NCBI RefSeq assembly: GCF_019402665.1
Contig: NZ_VSST01000020.1
Coordinates: forward strand, 186,001 to 250,000
From: Bradyrhizobium canariense
Lineage (GTDB): Bacteria > Pseudomonadota > Alphaproteobacteria > Rhizobiales > Xanthobacteraceae
Direction of reading: 5' to 3'
Length of the DNA stretch: 64,000 nucleotides
The translations under genes and the position numbers were made by a program. Within the stretch, counting starts at the first letter, position 1, and every line of letters starts with the position of its first letter. The notes under the pieces were generated by a model, which was not told the DNA's origin, did no database searches, and was given only the letters and a program-made list of their open reading frames with translations. Shown here piece after piece: positions 17,687 through 26,013 of the stretch.

Positions 17687-18529
17687 ATGGAGACGACGGC
17701 GTACCGCCCGTCCAGGGAATCGAGATCGGTCGATTCCGATCAAACTGCATCACATCCGGCCGTCGCGTCCTATATCCGTGCGCGCGCCGCGCGGGTCGAT
17801 CTGTCACCGGAAGATCCAATTCCACTGTTCCTGTCCGATCCGCTCGGTGTGCCGGATTCAGCCGAATATACGGCGCGGGCGTTGAGTCCCCGGCTCAGAT
17901 TTGTCCCGCCTGTTCTCGCGGCGGTTCTCGTCGCATCCACGCTGGCCGTTGCGGCCGCGCTGTTTCAGCCCAGTCTCCGCAATCTCTTCGCCGCCGACGC
18001 TGCCAGCCCGACGGGTGCCGAGCTGGACCAGGCCATGGCGTCGGCCGACGTGCCGGACAGGCATCAGACCGCGTACAAGGACCCGGCGCGCTTGGGCAAC
18101 ACGAGGCTGGCGAGCGCTGACGCGCAGGATCTCCCCGCAGCCTCAGCTCCGAGCCGCGAAGCGATTGCGACTGCCTATCAAACCGCGCTGCAAGCCCAGG
18201 CGCCCGGGCCAGTCGCCGCGCCGCCTGCGCCCCCACCGCCCGCCAAGACGCTCGATGCCGACACACTGGCTGGGCTGATGGCGCGCGCGAACGGTCTGTT
18301 GGCGGTCGGCGACATTGCCGCGGCGCGCCTGCTGCTCGAACGCGCCGCCAATGCACAGGATGCAACGGCTGCATTTCTGCTCGCGCAAACCTATGACCCG
18401 GCGGTGCTGGGCACGAGCGACGCGCGGCGCGTTGCTGCCGACGCGACCGCCGCGCGCGACTGGTACCAAAAGGCCGCAGGCCTTGGATCGGCGGAGGCGC
18501 GGCAACGCCTCGCCCAGCTTCAGAACTAG
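17687..18529 (+). CDS. Membrane-anchored Sel1/TPR-like repeat protein
   Basis: The start is the ATG at 17687 behind AAGGGGGAGC, giving 280 residues. After an 65-residue cytoplasmic N-terminus comes one transmembrane helix (FVPPVLAAVLVASTLAVAAA), a Pro/Ala-rich linker (PPAPPPPAKTL), and a C-terminal helical region with Sel1-type units (AARLLLERAANAQDATAAF; DWYQKAAGLGSAEARQRLAQL). Sel1/TPR repeats mediate protein contacts. The topology places the repeats in the periplasm. The TAXI binding-protein gene follows after 18 bases, so the two are probably co-transcribed and may work together at the membrane. Confidence 0.72.
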   Translation: METTAYRPSRESRSVDSDQTASHPAVASYIRARAARVDLSPEDPIPLFLSDPLGVPDSAEYTARALSPRLRFVPPVLAAVLVASTLAVAAALFQPSLRNLFAADAASPTGAELDQAMASADVPDRHQTAYKDPARLGNTRLASADAQDLPAASAPSREAIATAYQTALQAQAPGPVAAPPAPPPPAKTLDADTLAGLMARANGLLAVGDIAAARLLLERAANAQDATAAFLLAQTYDPAVLGTSDARRVAADATAARDWYQKAAGLGSAEARQRLAQLQN

Positions 18530-18547
18530 AACTCTTTAGGGGATATC

Positions 18548-19708
18548 ATGCGTAACGCTTTGAGAATGGCGCTTGCCGCCATCATGACGATCTGTGCCTT
18601 CGCGGCACGCGCCGAGCAGACCGAATATGATCCGGCCAAGGTCTCTGACAGCCTGAAAGCCATCTTCCAGTTCGGTTCGAGCTCGACCAAGCAGTCGCTG
18701 AACGCCAACACCGTGACGTTGATCACCGGCACGATCGGCGGCACCTATGTGCAATTCGGCGCCGACCTCGCCTCCGTGCTCGACGACGGCAACAGGATTC
18801 GTGTGTTGCCAATCGTCGGCCGAGGCTCGGTGCAGAGCGTTGCCGACATCCTGTTCCTGCAAGGCGTCGATCTCGGAATCGTGCGCGCGGATACGCTCGA
18901 CTATCTCGAGCGCAAAGGTTTTGCCAAGGACATCAAGAAGCAATTCACCTATGTGACGAAGCTCTACAACGAGGAGATGCAGGTGATCGCGCCAAAAGCG
19001 GTCGCGACACTCAAGGATCTGGAAGGCAAAACTGTTAGCGTCGATCTGCCGAACGGCGGCACCTTCGTCACCGCGCTCACCGTGTTCGAGCGGCTCGGGA
19101 TCAAGGCGAAATTCGTTTATGTCGAGCAGCGCATCGCGATGGAGAAACTGAAGGCCGGCGAGATCGACGCCGTCATCGTGGTCGGCGGCAAACCGTACAA
19201 GTCCGTTTCGACCTTCGGCAATGACGGCCGCTTCCACCTTGCGACCGTGGATTATGCAAAGCCCCTCCAGAGCGACTATCTGCCGGCGACGCTGACCGCC
19301 AAGGACTATCCGAACCTAGTCAAGGAGGGCGAGAGCGTGGACACCATCGCGGTGCCGGCGGTGCTCGCGGCCTACAACTGGGCGCCCAACACCGAGCGCT
19401 ACCGCAAGCTTGCATTGTATGTGGACGCGTTCTTCACGAAGTTCCCGACGCTGCAGAACCCGCCTTTCCATCCCAAGTGGAAGGAGGTCTCGCTCGCGGC
19501 GCCCCTGGCGGGCTGGAACAGATTGCCGGTGGCGCAGCAATGGCTCAACCGCCACGGCGTCGAACCGGTGACGCGGCAACGCTTCGAGGCGTTCCTGCAA
19601 CAGAGCCCCTCGGCCGCAAAAGTGTCCGACGCGGACAAGGAAACGCTGTTCAAGCAATTCCAGGCGTGGGACGCGGAAAAGGCGCAGGCGCAGGCGGAAA
19701 AGAAGTAG
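18548..19708 (+). CDS. TAXI-family TRAP transporter solute-binding protein (orphan)
   Basis: The 386-residue protein has a signal peptide (about 1-24, cleaved after ARA) and a TAXI-type type II periplasmic binding fold. Recognisable segments are ITGTIGGTYVQFGADLASVLDD, GRGSVQSVADILFLQGVDLGIVR and DLEGKTVSVDLPNGGT. TAXI proteins deliver ligands to fused DctQM TRAP permeases, but no permease gene is adjacent, so it is an orphan here. The C-terminus is rich in Lys, Ala and Gln (EKAQAQAEKK). It follows the Sel1-like gene with an AGGGGAT site before its ATG. The ligand is unknown. Confidence 0.88.
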   Translation: MRNALRMALAAIMTICAFAARAEQTEYDPAKVSDSLKAIFQFGSSSTKQSLNANTVTLITGTIGGTYVQFGADLASVLDDGNRIRVLPIVGRGSVQSVADILFLQGVDLGIVRADTLDYLERKGFAKDIKKQFTYVTKLYNEEMQVIAPKAVATLKDLEGKTVSVDLPNGGTFVTALTVFERLGIKAKFVYVEQRIAMEKLKAGEIDAVIVVGGKPYKSVSTFGNDGRFHLATVDYAKPLQSDYLPATLTAKDYPNLVKEGESVDTIAVPAVLAAYNWAPNTERYRKLALYVDAFFTKFPTLQNPPFHPKWKEVSLAAPLAGWNRLPVAQQWLNRHGVEPVTRQRFEAFLQQSPSAAKVSDADKETLFKQFQAWDAEKAQAQAEKK

Positions 19709-19725
19709 CGAGCAGTCATCCACAG

Positions 19726-19833
19726 CTGTCATCGCCCGCGAAGGCGGGCGATGACAGCATTCCGAGACGGTTATGGTTCAATCGGAAGGCGGCCGCGGCG
19801 TACTGGATTCCCCGCCTTCGCGGGGAATGACAG
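19726..19833. repeat. Dispersed palindromic element, CTGTCATCGCCC family, copy 2
   Basis: The element starts CTGTCATCGCCCGCGAAGG and ends CGCGGGGAATGACAG, with the inner GCGTACTGGATTCCCCGCC block shared with copy 1. It also contains the short hairpin TCATCGCCCGCGAAGGCGGG. It lies between the convergent TAXI and YkvA genes. Confidence 0.87.
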
Positions 19834-19851
19834 CGGAGTATGCGGCGACAG

Positions 19852-20241
19852 CTACTGCGCGGCTTCCACGTCCACCTCATCCACCCCGCGCTTCAGCGCG
19901 GCGCGGGCGGCTTCGCGATGCTCGTTCGTGATGTGGCTGGCGACGATGCGGATCGCAGTGGCGAGCACGGCGGCGTCATCGGTGAAGCCGAGGATCGGCA
20001 TCACGTCGGGGACGAAATCGAACGGCAGGATGAAATAAGCAATCGCCCCGAGCAGCGACGCCTGGACATGGCGCGGCGTCTGCCGGTCGAAGGCGCAGTA
20101 ATAGGCGGCGAGCAGATCCTCCGCGAACGGCAGCTGCGCGGCGACACGCTTCAGCTTGCGCCAGAAGCGGCGCCGCACGCTCTCACGATCTTCCGCGAGC
20201 CGGTCGGCCGGCTCGAAACCGACGCTGTGTTCGGCAGCCAT
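19852..20241 (-). CDS. YkvA/DUF1232 family membrane protein
   Basis: The 129-residue protein carries the DUF1232 core, with LLAAYYCAFDRQTP leading into the hydrophobic segment AIAYFILPFDFVPDVMPILG and then TDDAAVLATAIRIVASHI. The FDFxPD motif is diagnostic of the family. Members are small, probably membrane-associated proteins of unknown function, found widely in bacteria and plants. The length is normal for alphaproteobacterial members. It precedes a repeat and is convergent with the TAXI gene. Confidence 0.87.
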   Translation of the reverse strand: MAAEHSVGFEPADRLAEDRESVRRRFWRKLKRVAAQLPFAEDLLAAYYCAFDRQTPRHVQASLLGAIAYFILPFDFVPDVMPILGFTDDAAVLATAIRIVASHITNEHREAARAALKRGVDEVDVEAAQ

Positions 20242-20345
20242 GTTCGGACAAACTCCCCGTTCCAGCCTGGGGCGGCAGATCGCCGCACCCGCTGCTGATC
20301 ACAAGATGGGGACGGGGCCGGTCCCTGCAAGACGTCAGCCTGGTG

Positions 20346-20636
20346 TCAGCTGGCGATAGCGTTCATCGTCTTGGCGAGCGCGATGTCGAGCGCGGTGACG
20401 CCGCCGGCGTCATGGGTCGACAGCACCACCTCCACCGTCTTGTAGACATTGCGCCATTCGGGGTGGTGGTCCATCTTCTCGGCGACCAGCGCCGCGCGGG
20501 TCATGAAGCCGAACGCCTCGTTGAAATCCTTGAAGACAAAGGTTTTCCCGATCGCGTCGCGTCCCTGAACCTCGGTCCAATCAGATAGTCCATCCAGCGC
20601 CTGCCTGCGCGCCTCCGCCGAGAGCCGTTCTGCCAT
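20346..20636 (-). CDS. phhB: 4a-hydroxytetrahydrobiopterin dehydratase (pterin carbinolamine dehydratase)
   Basis: The protein (96 residues from the second of two adjacent ATGs, best placed behind GGAGG) has the PCD signature [18 protein letters not shown] and the Asp/His segment [19 protein letters not shown] dehydrates 4a-hydroxytetrahydrobiopterin formed by aromatic amino acid hydroxylases. No phenylalanine hydroxylase gene is nearby, so the pterin partner is elsewhere or the protein serves another role, such as molybdopterin metabolism, as proposed for some family members. It lies 104 bases upstream of the YkvA gene, same strand. Confidence 0.93.
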   Translation of the reverse strand: MAERLSAEARRQALDGLSDWTEVQGRDAIGKTFVFKDFNEAFGFMTRAALVAEKMDHHPEWRNVYKTVEVVLSTHDAGGVTALDIALAKTMNAIAS

Positions 20637-20789
20637 CATCGCCTCCGTCCTTCAGGGGAACTTTACCCTAACACCGCACTGACGCCCCGGGTTCATACGG
20701 GATTAGACCCCATCCGCTAACCATGACGGAGATGTAACCCCGCCGGACAAGAAATTTGCTACACTTGCGGGCGTAAATCGCCGGCCAAG

Positions 20790-22235
20790 ATGAAACTGAG
20801 CCTCAAGCGACTGTTCGGGAGATCGATGACCGGGGGATTGGACCTGGCCGAAGCGCCCACCCCGCCCTCGCCGCGATCATCGGCGCGGAAGACGGCGCTC
20901 GTGACTCTCGCGCTGGTGCTCGCGATCGTTGGCGCGCTCGCCGGCGGCTACTATTTTGCCATGCGGCCGGTGACGCTGAAGATCGCGGTCGGCCCCGCCA
21001 ATAGCGATGACGTCAAGGTCGTGCAGGCACTGACCCAGGCCTTCGCGCAGCACAAGAGTTCTGTGCGGCTGCGCCCGATCCAGACCGACGGCGCCACCGC
21101 CAGCGCCAATCTGCTCGCGGAAGGCAAGGCCGACCTCGCCATCGTGCGCGGCGACGTCGACGTACCGAAGAACGCGCAAGCGGTTGCGACCCTGCGCAAG
21201 AACGTCGTGGTGCTGTGGTCCGTGTCCGGCAAGGGCAAGAAGAAGGGTCCGAAGATCACCAAGATCGCGCAGCTCGCCGGACATCGGGTCGGCGTGGTCG
21301 GCCGCACCCAGGCCAACGTCAATTTGCTCAAGGTGATCCTGCAGCAATACGGCGTCGATCCCGCCAAGGTCGAGATCGTGCAATACCCGGCAAGCGAAGC
21401 CGTCGAGGCGATCAAGGCCCAGAGGGCTGATGCCTATCTCGCGGCCGGTCCCGTCAACAGCAAGATCACGTCCGAGGCGATCGCCGCTTCCACCAAGGAT
21501 TTCGGCACGCCAACCTTTCTCGCGATCGATTCCGCGGATGCGATCGCGCAAAATCATCCGGTCTATGAAGCGGCCGAAATTCCCGCGGGCACTTACGGCG
21601 GCTCGCCCGATCGCCCCGACGACGAGGTCAAGACCATCAGCTTCTCGCACCACATCGTGGCGCGCAAAACTGTGTCCGAAACCACCATCGCGGCGTTCAC
21701 GCGCCAGCTGTTCTCCGTGCGCCAGCAATTGGTGACGGAATTCCCGCTGGCGGCGAAGATCGAAACGCCCGACACCGACAAGGATGCGGTGATTCCCGTG
21801 CATCCCGGCGCCGCCGCTTTCGTCGACGGCGAGGAAAAGACCTTCCTCGACAGATACAGCGATTACATCTGGTGGACCCTGATGGCGCTCTCGGCCATGG
21901 GCTCGATCGGCGCCTGGTTTGCAGGCTATCTGAAGAAGGACGAGCGCGACAACAACAGCCATCTGCGCGAGCGGCTGCTCGACATGATCACCGCCGCTCG
22001 AAAGAGCGAAACGACCGAAGATCTCGATCAGATGCAGACCGAGGCCGACGAGATCCTGCGCGACACGCTGCGCTGCTACGACCACGGCGCGATCGAGGAA
22101 GGCGCGCTCACCGCCTTCAACATTGCGCTCGACCAGTTCCATGCGGCGGTTGCCGACCGCAAGGCGGTGCTGTTCAGCCTGCCACAGAACCTGCAGCGCA
22201 CCGGCGCGCAATTCCGGGCCGCGGGCAACGCGTAA
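20790..22235 (+). CDS. Membrane-anchored TAXI-family binding protein with C-terminal cytoplasmic domain
   Basis: The 481-residue protein has a cytoplasmic N-terminus, a first helix (about 34-58), and a periplasmic TAXI-type binding domain (VTLKIAVGPANSDDVKVVQALT, ADLAIVRGDVDVP, KIAQLAGHRVGVVG). A second helix near 360-385 (WWTLMALSAMGSIGAWFAGYL) is followed by a roughly 100-residue, charged, helical cytoplasmic region. Ordinary TAXI proteins are soluble or lipid-anchored and lack this second half, so the layout looks more like a receptor that reports ligand state across the membrane. No TRAP permease is adjacent. The following phosphatase gene begins about 105 bases on. Confidence 0.85.
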   Translation: MKLSLKRLFGRSMTGGLDLAEAPTPPSPRSSARKTALVTLALVLAIVGALAGGYYFAMRPVTLKIAVGPANSDDVKVVQALTQAFAQHKSSVRLRPIQTDGATASANLLAEGKADLAIVRGDVDVPKNAQAVATLRKNVVVLWSVSGKGKKKGPKITKIAQLAGHRVGVVGRTQANVNLLKVILQQYGVDPAKVEIVQYPASEAVEAIKAQRADAYLAAGPVNSKITSEAIAASTKDFGTPTFLAIDSADAIAQNHPVYEAAEIPAGTYGGSPDRPDDEVKTISFSHHIVARKTVSETTIAAFTRQLFSVRQQLVTEFPLAAKIETPDTDKDAVIPVHPGAAAFVDGEEKTFLDRYSDYIWWTLMALSAMGSIGAWFAGYLKKDERDNNSHLRERLLDMITAARKSETTEDLDQMQTEADEILRDTLRCYDHGAIEEGALTAFNIALDQFHAAVADRKAVLFSLPQNLQRTGAQFRAAGNA

Positions 22236-22340
22236 GCGCTTGCACCCGTTATCGCTGCGTCACATTGTCTCAATATAGCGTCGGGCTTCACCGTGGCGGC
22301 CGCCCTGGACGGCCGCCTCACGCGATATCGAGACTGTCCC

Positions 22341-23882
22341 ATGAACATCAAATTCTCCCGCCGCAATTTCCTGACGACCAGTGCCGGCGCGCTCGGCGCG
22401 GTCGCAATGCCCCATCTCTCCCGCGCGGCCGACCGGCCGGCGGTGACCCATGGCGTGCAGTCGGGCGACGTCACCGTCGACGGCGGGGTGGTCTGGGCGC
22501 GTACCGACCGGCCCGCACAGATGCTGGTCGACGTGGCGACGACGGAGTCGTTCAGGGATGCCCGCGCACTGCCGCCGATCGCGGCGCTGCCCGAGAGCGA
22601 CTTCACCGCAAAGATGCTGATCGAAAACCTGCCGGGCGGACAGGACATTTTCTATCGCGTCCGCTTCCGCGATCTTTCGCACACCGCGGTGGAGGGCGAG
22701 CCGGTGACCGGCCGCTTCCGCACCGCGCCCGCCGACCGCCGTGACGTCAGCTTCGTCTGGGGCGGCGACGTCGCAGGACAAGGCTGGGGCATCAACCCCG
22801 ATGACGGCGGCATGTTCACCTTCTCGGCGATGCGCAAGCACCGTCCGGATTTCTTCCTGCACTCCGGTGACACCATCTATGCCGACGGCCCTATCCAGTC
22901 CGAGGTGAAGCTCGCCGACGGCAAGATTTGGAAGAACGTCACGATTCCCGAGAAGGCCAAGGTCGCCGAGACGCTGGACGAGTACCGCGCCGCGCACAAA
23001 TACAATTTCACCGACGACAATCTTCGCGCCTTCAATGCCGAAGTGCCGATCTTCGTGCAGTGGGACGACCATGAGGTGACCAACAACTGGTCGCTGTCGA
23101 AGGAGCTGCCCGCGACCTACAAAGAGCGCGACATCGCGCTGCTTGCGGCCCGCGCAGGCCGTGCCTTCCACGAGATGTATCCGATGCGCGAAAGCATCGT
23201 CGAGCCCGGCCGGGTCTATCGGCAGATCTCCTATGGTCCCCATCTCGACGTGTTCGTGCTCGACGAGCGTAGCTATCGCGGCCCGAATGGCCCCAACCTC
23301 GAAACCGCTTACGACCCGGCCAGCTATTTCCTCGGCCCGGACCAGACCGCCTGGCTCAAGCGCGGCCTGTTGAATTCGCGCGCGACCTGGAAAGTGATCG
23401 CCTCCGACATGCCGCTCAGCCTCGTCGTGTCGGACACGCCGAAGGGTGGATCGGAAGCCATTGCGCAGGGCGACGGCCCGGTGCGCGGCCGCGAGTTCGA
23501 GATCGCCGACATCCTGCGCTTCATCAAGATGGCGCCGGTCAGCAACACCGTGTGGCTGACGGCGGACGTGCATTACGCTGCCGCGCATTATTACGATCCC
23601 AACAAGGCGCAATTCCAGGATTTCGAGCCGTTCTGGGAGTTCGTGTCGGGCCCGCTTCACGCGGGCACGTTCGGTCCGAACGCACTCGACAATACGTTTG
23701 GACCGGAGGTGCGTTTCGTCAAGGCGCCGGGGAAAGACAACCAGAACCTGCCGCCGTCCGCCGGCATGCAGTTCTTCGGTCACGTCAAGATCGATGGCGC
23801 TTCAGGACAGATGACGGTGACCTTGCGCGACCGCGCCGACGTCGCGCTATGGTCGACCACGCTCGATCCGAAGCAGGCCTGA
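22341..23882 (+). CDS. phoD: PhoD-type alkaline phosphatase/phosphodiesterase, Tat-exported
   Basis: From the ATG at 22341 the protein is 513 residues. The N-terminus has a twin-arginine motif (SRRNFLTTSAGALG) followed by a cleavage region at SRAAD, so it is exported folded. A fibronectin-like N-terminal PhoD domain precedes the metallophosphatase core with HSGDTIYADGP, FVQWDDHEVTNNW and WLTADVHYAAAHYY, which supply the Fe/Ca ligands. PhoD enzymes release phosphate from phosphodiesters and teichoic or phospholipid-derived compounds in the periplasm and are usually induced by phosphate starvation through PhoB; a Pho box was not clearly seen. Confidence 0.93.
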   Translation: MNIKFSRRNFLTTSAGALGAVAMPHLSRAADRPAVTHGVQSGDVTVDGGVVWARTDRPAQMLVDVATTESFRDARALPPIAALPESDFTAKMLIENLPGGQDIFYRVRFRDLSHTAVEGEPVTGRFRTAPADRRDVSFVWGGDVAGQGWGINPDDGGMFTFSAMRKHRPDFFLHSGDTIYADGPIQSEVKLADGKIWKNVTIPEKAKVAETLDEYRAAHKYNFTDDNLRAFNAEVPIFVQWDDHEVTNNWSLSKELPATYKERDIALLAARAGRAFHEMYPMRESIVEPGRVYRQISYGPHLDVFVLDERSYRGPNGPNLETAYDPASYFLGPDQTAWLKRGLLNSRATWKVIASDMPLSLVVSDTPKGGSEAIAQGDGPVRGREFEIADILRFIKMAPVSNTVWLTADVHYAAAHYYDPNKAQFQDFEPFWEFVSGPLHAGTFGPNALDNTFGPEVRFVKAPGKDNQNLPPSAGMQFFGHVKIDGASGQMTVTLRDRADVALWSTTLDPKQA

Positions 23883-23892
23883 CGCCGTATCG

Positions 23893-24294
23893 CTAGTCCG
23901 CCGCGCGGACCTGGAGCGCCGCCTCCAGCGCGTCGCTCGAACACGGCTTCTGCAGACGCGGCTGGCCGGCGAATTCCGGCGGGATGCGCGCGTCGGCGCC
24001 ATAGCCGGTGACGAAGACGAACGGAATTTTCAGCGCCGCGAGCCGTTCGGCCACCGCAAAGCTGTTCTCGCGACTCAATCCGACGTCGAGCAAGGCGAAT
24101 CCGGGGACGCGCGCCGCGATCGCGGCCAGCGCCTGCGCCACTGAACCTACCGTGCGCACGCTCTTCACGCCAAATCCGAGCAGGCGATCCTCGAAGTCGA
24201 TCGCGATGATCGGATCGTCCTCGACGATGAGAACATCGGCAGGACAATTTGAACTATCGGAAACGGCGGGTGCCATCATCGTAACTTGGAGCAT
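23893..24294 (-). CDS. Single-domain response regulator
   Basis: The 133-residue protein from the ATG at 24294 consists only of a receiver domain. The acidic pair is in LIVEDDPIIAIDFE, the phosphoacceptor Asp in ALLDVGL, the Thr in FVFVTGYG, and the Lys in LQKPC. With no output domain it should act in a phosphorelay or by protein contact, as CheY/DivK types do. The frame remains open upstream but that portion overlaps the Crp/Fnr gene on the opposite strand. The two genes are divergent over 156 bases, which suggests linked control. It could receive phosphate from the hybrid kinase at 1148, but nothing proves that. Confidence 0.85.
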   Translation of the reverse strand: MLQVTMMAPAVSDSSNCPADVLIVEDDPIIAIDFEDRLLGFGVKSVRTVGSVAQALAAIAARVPGFALLDVGLSRENSFAVAERLAALKIPFVFVTGYGADARIPPEFAGQPRLQKPCSSDALEAALQVRAAD

Positions 24295-24352
24295 GAGGTT
24301 TCTCTGACTGGGATCCCGGTCACGACGCCTGCACCCAGCGCGGAGGGTTCCC

Positions 24353-24378
24353 GGAACGAAACCCACCACATTACAGTT
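24353..24378 (+). promoter_or_regulatory. EcfG-like promoter before the Crp/Fnr gene
   Basis: GGAAC (24353-24357), 17 bases, then AGTT (24375-24378) matches the EcfG consensus except for the first base of the -10 element. It points towards the Crp/Fnr gene whose ATG is 72 bases further on. The mismatch makes this tentative. Confidence 0.35.
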
Positions 24379-24450
24379 ATTAGGTCTGTCCACTTGTGCA
24401 CACAGGACCTCGACGGAACTCGCTAAGGTGGAGGCGGATGGGAGTTTGAG

Positions 24451-25215
24451 ATGGACGCGCGGACCAGCAACGCCACCGAGATCGACAGCCGGCCGACCAA
24501 CAATCTGCTGCGGCGCTTGAGCCCGGCCGACTTCGCCCTGCTTGCGCCACATGTCATGCTCGAAAGCGCCGCGGCGAATGAATTGCTCTACAACCCCGGC
24601 GATGACGTCCAGGTCGTCCACTTTCCCTGCGGACCATCGCTTGCGACCTTCCTCGTTCCCAATGAGGACGGCCGCGATGTCGAGACCATCCTGGTCGGCC
24701 GCGAAGGCGCGGTGGGCGGCATCGTCAGCGAAGGATTTTTACCGGCCTACACCCGGATCTGCGTGAAATTCGGCGGGCCGTTTGCGCGCATTCACGTCGG
24801 CAAGCTGGAGGCCGCCAAGCAGCGCTCGCCCTCATTGCGTCATGTCTTCGCTCGCTACGCCGACTGCATGCTGGCGCAGATTTTCCAGTCCACCGCCTGC
24901 AACGCCATTCACTCGATCGAGCAGCGCACCGCCAAATGGATGCTGGCGGCGATGGAGCGGACCGGCGACGAGAGCAGTGTGCCTCTGACCCACGAGCAGC
25001 TCGCGACACTGCTCGGCGTCGGCCGCAGCTATGCCAGCCGGGTGCTTCAGTCGTTCAAGGCGGAAGGCGTGCTCGACACGCGACGCGGATCGATCCTGGT
25101 CCGCAACCGCGAGGGCCTGCGCCTGCGCGCCTGCATGTGCAACGAGGCCGTGAAGTTGCACTTCGAAGAGGTGCTGCGCGGGGTCTATCCGACCGAAGAG
25201 CGGCAAGCCGGCTAG
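24451..25215 (+). CDS. Crp/Fnr family transcriptional regulator
   Basis: The 254-residue regulator has an N-terminal cyclic-nucleotide-binding-like barrel (ELLYNPGDDVQVVHFPCGP; ETILVGREGAVGGI) and a C-terminal winged helix of the HTH_Crp type (LTHEQLATLLGVGRSYASR, then AEGVLDTRRGSILV). The N-terminal Cys motif for an Fnr iron-sulfur cluster is absent, and the cAMP-binding residues are not all evident, so the signal is unknown. Several scattered cysteines (in FPCGP, DCMLAQ, STACN, LRACMCNE) might sense redox state. Proteins of this subgroup in Bradyrhizobium and Methylobacterium respond to stress. The Lgt-like operon starts 69 bases downstream on the same strand. Confidence 0.9.
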   Translation: MDARTSNATEIDSRPTNNLLRRLSPADFALLAPHVMLESAAANELLYNPGDDVQVVHFPCGPSLATFLVPNEDGRDVETILVGREGAVGGIVSEGFLPAYTRICVKFGGPFARIHVGKLEAAKQRSPSLRHVFARYADCMLAQIFQSTACNAIHSIEQRTAKWMLAAMERTGDESSVPLTHEQLATLLGVGRSYASRVLQSFKAEGVLDTRRGSILVRNREGLRLRACMCNEAVKLHFEEVLRGVYPTEERQAG

Positions 25216-25260
25216 CCACCTGCCTCGCTCCTCTTCGGGGATAAGAAGCGGCCGCACTAT

Positions 25261-25306
25261 CCCGCCGGGCGGGAACCTGGGCTAATGTCCCCCCGCATGA
25301 GCGGGG
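25261..25306 (+). promoter_or_regulatory. Two GC hairpins over the start region of the Lgt-like gene
   Basis: CCCGC-CGG-GCGGG occupies 25261-25273 and CCCCGC-ATGA-GCGGGG occupies 25291-25306. The loop of the second contains the ATG at 25297, an alternative start of the Lgt-like gene; the ATG at 25285 lies between the hairpins. The first could also end the Crp/Fnr transcript, and the second could limit ribosome access. Confidence 0.5.
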
Positions 25307-26013
25307 CTTTCCTTCACACTCTCTTCGACATCGCAGCATGGCTGGCTGCGGCCGTGGCGCTGTACTGGCTGTCGCGACAGGGCTTGCTGTTTCCGGCGCA
25401 ATCCTTCGAGCGGTCCTACCTCGCCGCTTTGGTGTTCGGTGCGGGCCTCGGCGCCTATCTGTTCGGCTCCGCCAATCTGTGGCTGTCGGGCCAGAGCGGC
25501 ATTGCGCGCTCGGTCGAGGGCGCGCTCGCCGGGGGCATCGCGGCGATCGAGCTCTACAAATGGTCCGAAGGGATCACGGTGCGAACCGGCGCCCGTTTTG
25601 CGCTGCCGCTGGCCCTCGGCATCGCGATCGGCCGGCTCGGCTGCTATTTCGCGGGCCTTGAGGATTTCACCTACGGCACGCCGGCGGCATGGCCCTGGGG
25701 CCATGATTTCGGCGACGGCATCCTTCGGCATCCCGTGCAGCTGTACGAAAGCGCCGCGATGGGCGTATTCGCGCTGCTCTACGTGGTGGCGGTCTTGAAC
25801 CGGAGCGCGTTTGTGATCACCAATGGTTTCTACCTCGTCCTCGTCTACTATGGCGCACAGCGCTTCCTGTGGGAATTCCTCAAGCCCTACGGCACGCTGA
25901 TCGGCCCCTTCACGCTGTTTCACGTGCTGTCGCTGTCCATCCTGCTCTACGCTGTCGTCATGCTGGCGAGGGCGCCCAAAGCGAGACCCATGCATGAACG
26001 CGCCGTTGCGTAA
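25285..26013 (+). CDS. Divergent prolipoprotein diacylglyceryl transferase (Lgt) homologue
   Basis: The 242-residue protein has about seven membrane helices and Lgt landmarks: G116-R-L-G119, R148-HPVQLYE-155 and Y189-GAQR193-x3-E197. These match E. coli Lgt R143, the PSQLYE motif, Y235, R239 and E243. Canonical N146 is Cys here (C120), and the FHG motif containing H103 reads S76-V-E-G79, so His is replaced by Glu. Lgt moves diacylglyceryl from phosphatidylglycerol to lipoprotein cysteines, and both altered residues are reported essential in E. coli. The protein is also shorter than the usual 270-290 residues. A different lipid-handling role seems likelier than lipoprotein maturation. Its last 20 bases overlap the radical SAM gene, implying a shared operon. 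Confidence 0.85.
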   Translation: MSPRMSGAFLHTLFDIAAWLAAAVALYWLSRQGLLFPAQSFERSYLAALVFGAGLGAYLFGSANLWLSGQSGIARSVEGALAGGIAAIELYKWSEGITVRTGARFALPLALGIAIGRLGCYFAGLEDFTYGTPAAWPWGHDFGDGILRHPVQLYESAAMGVFALLYVVAVLNRSAFVITNGFYLVLVYYGAQRFLWEFLKPYGTLIGPFTLFHVLSLSILLYAVVMLARAPKARPMHERAVA

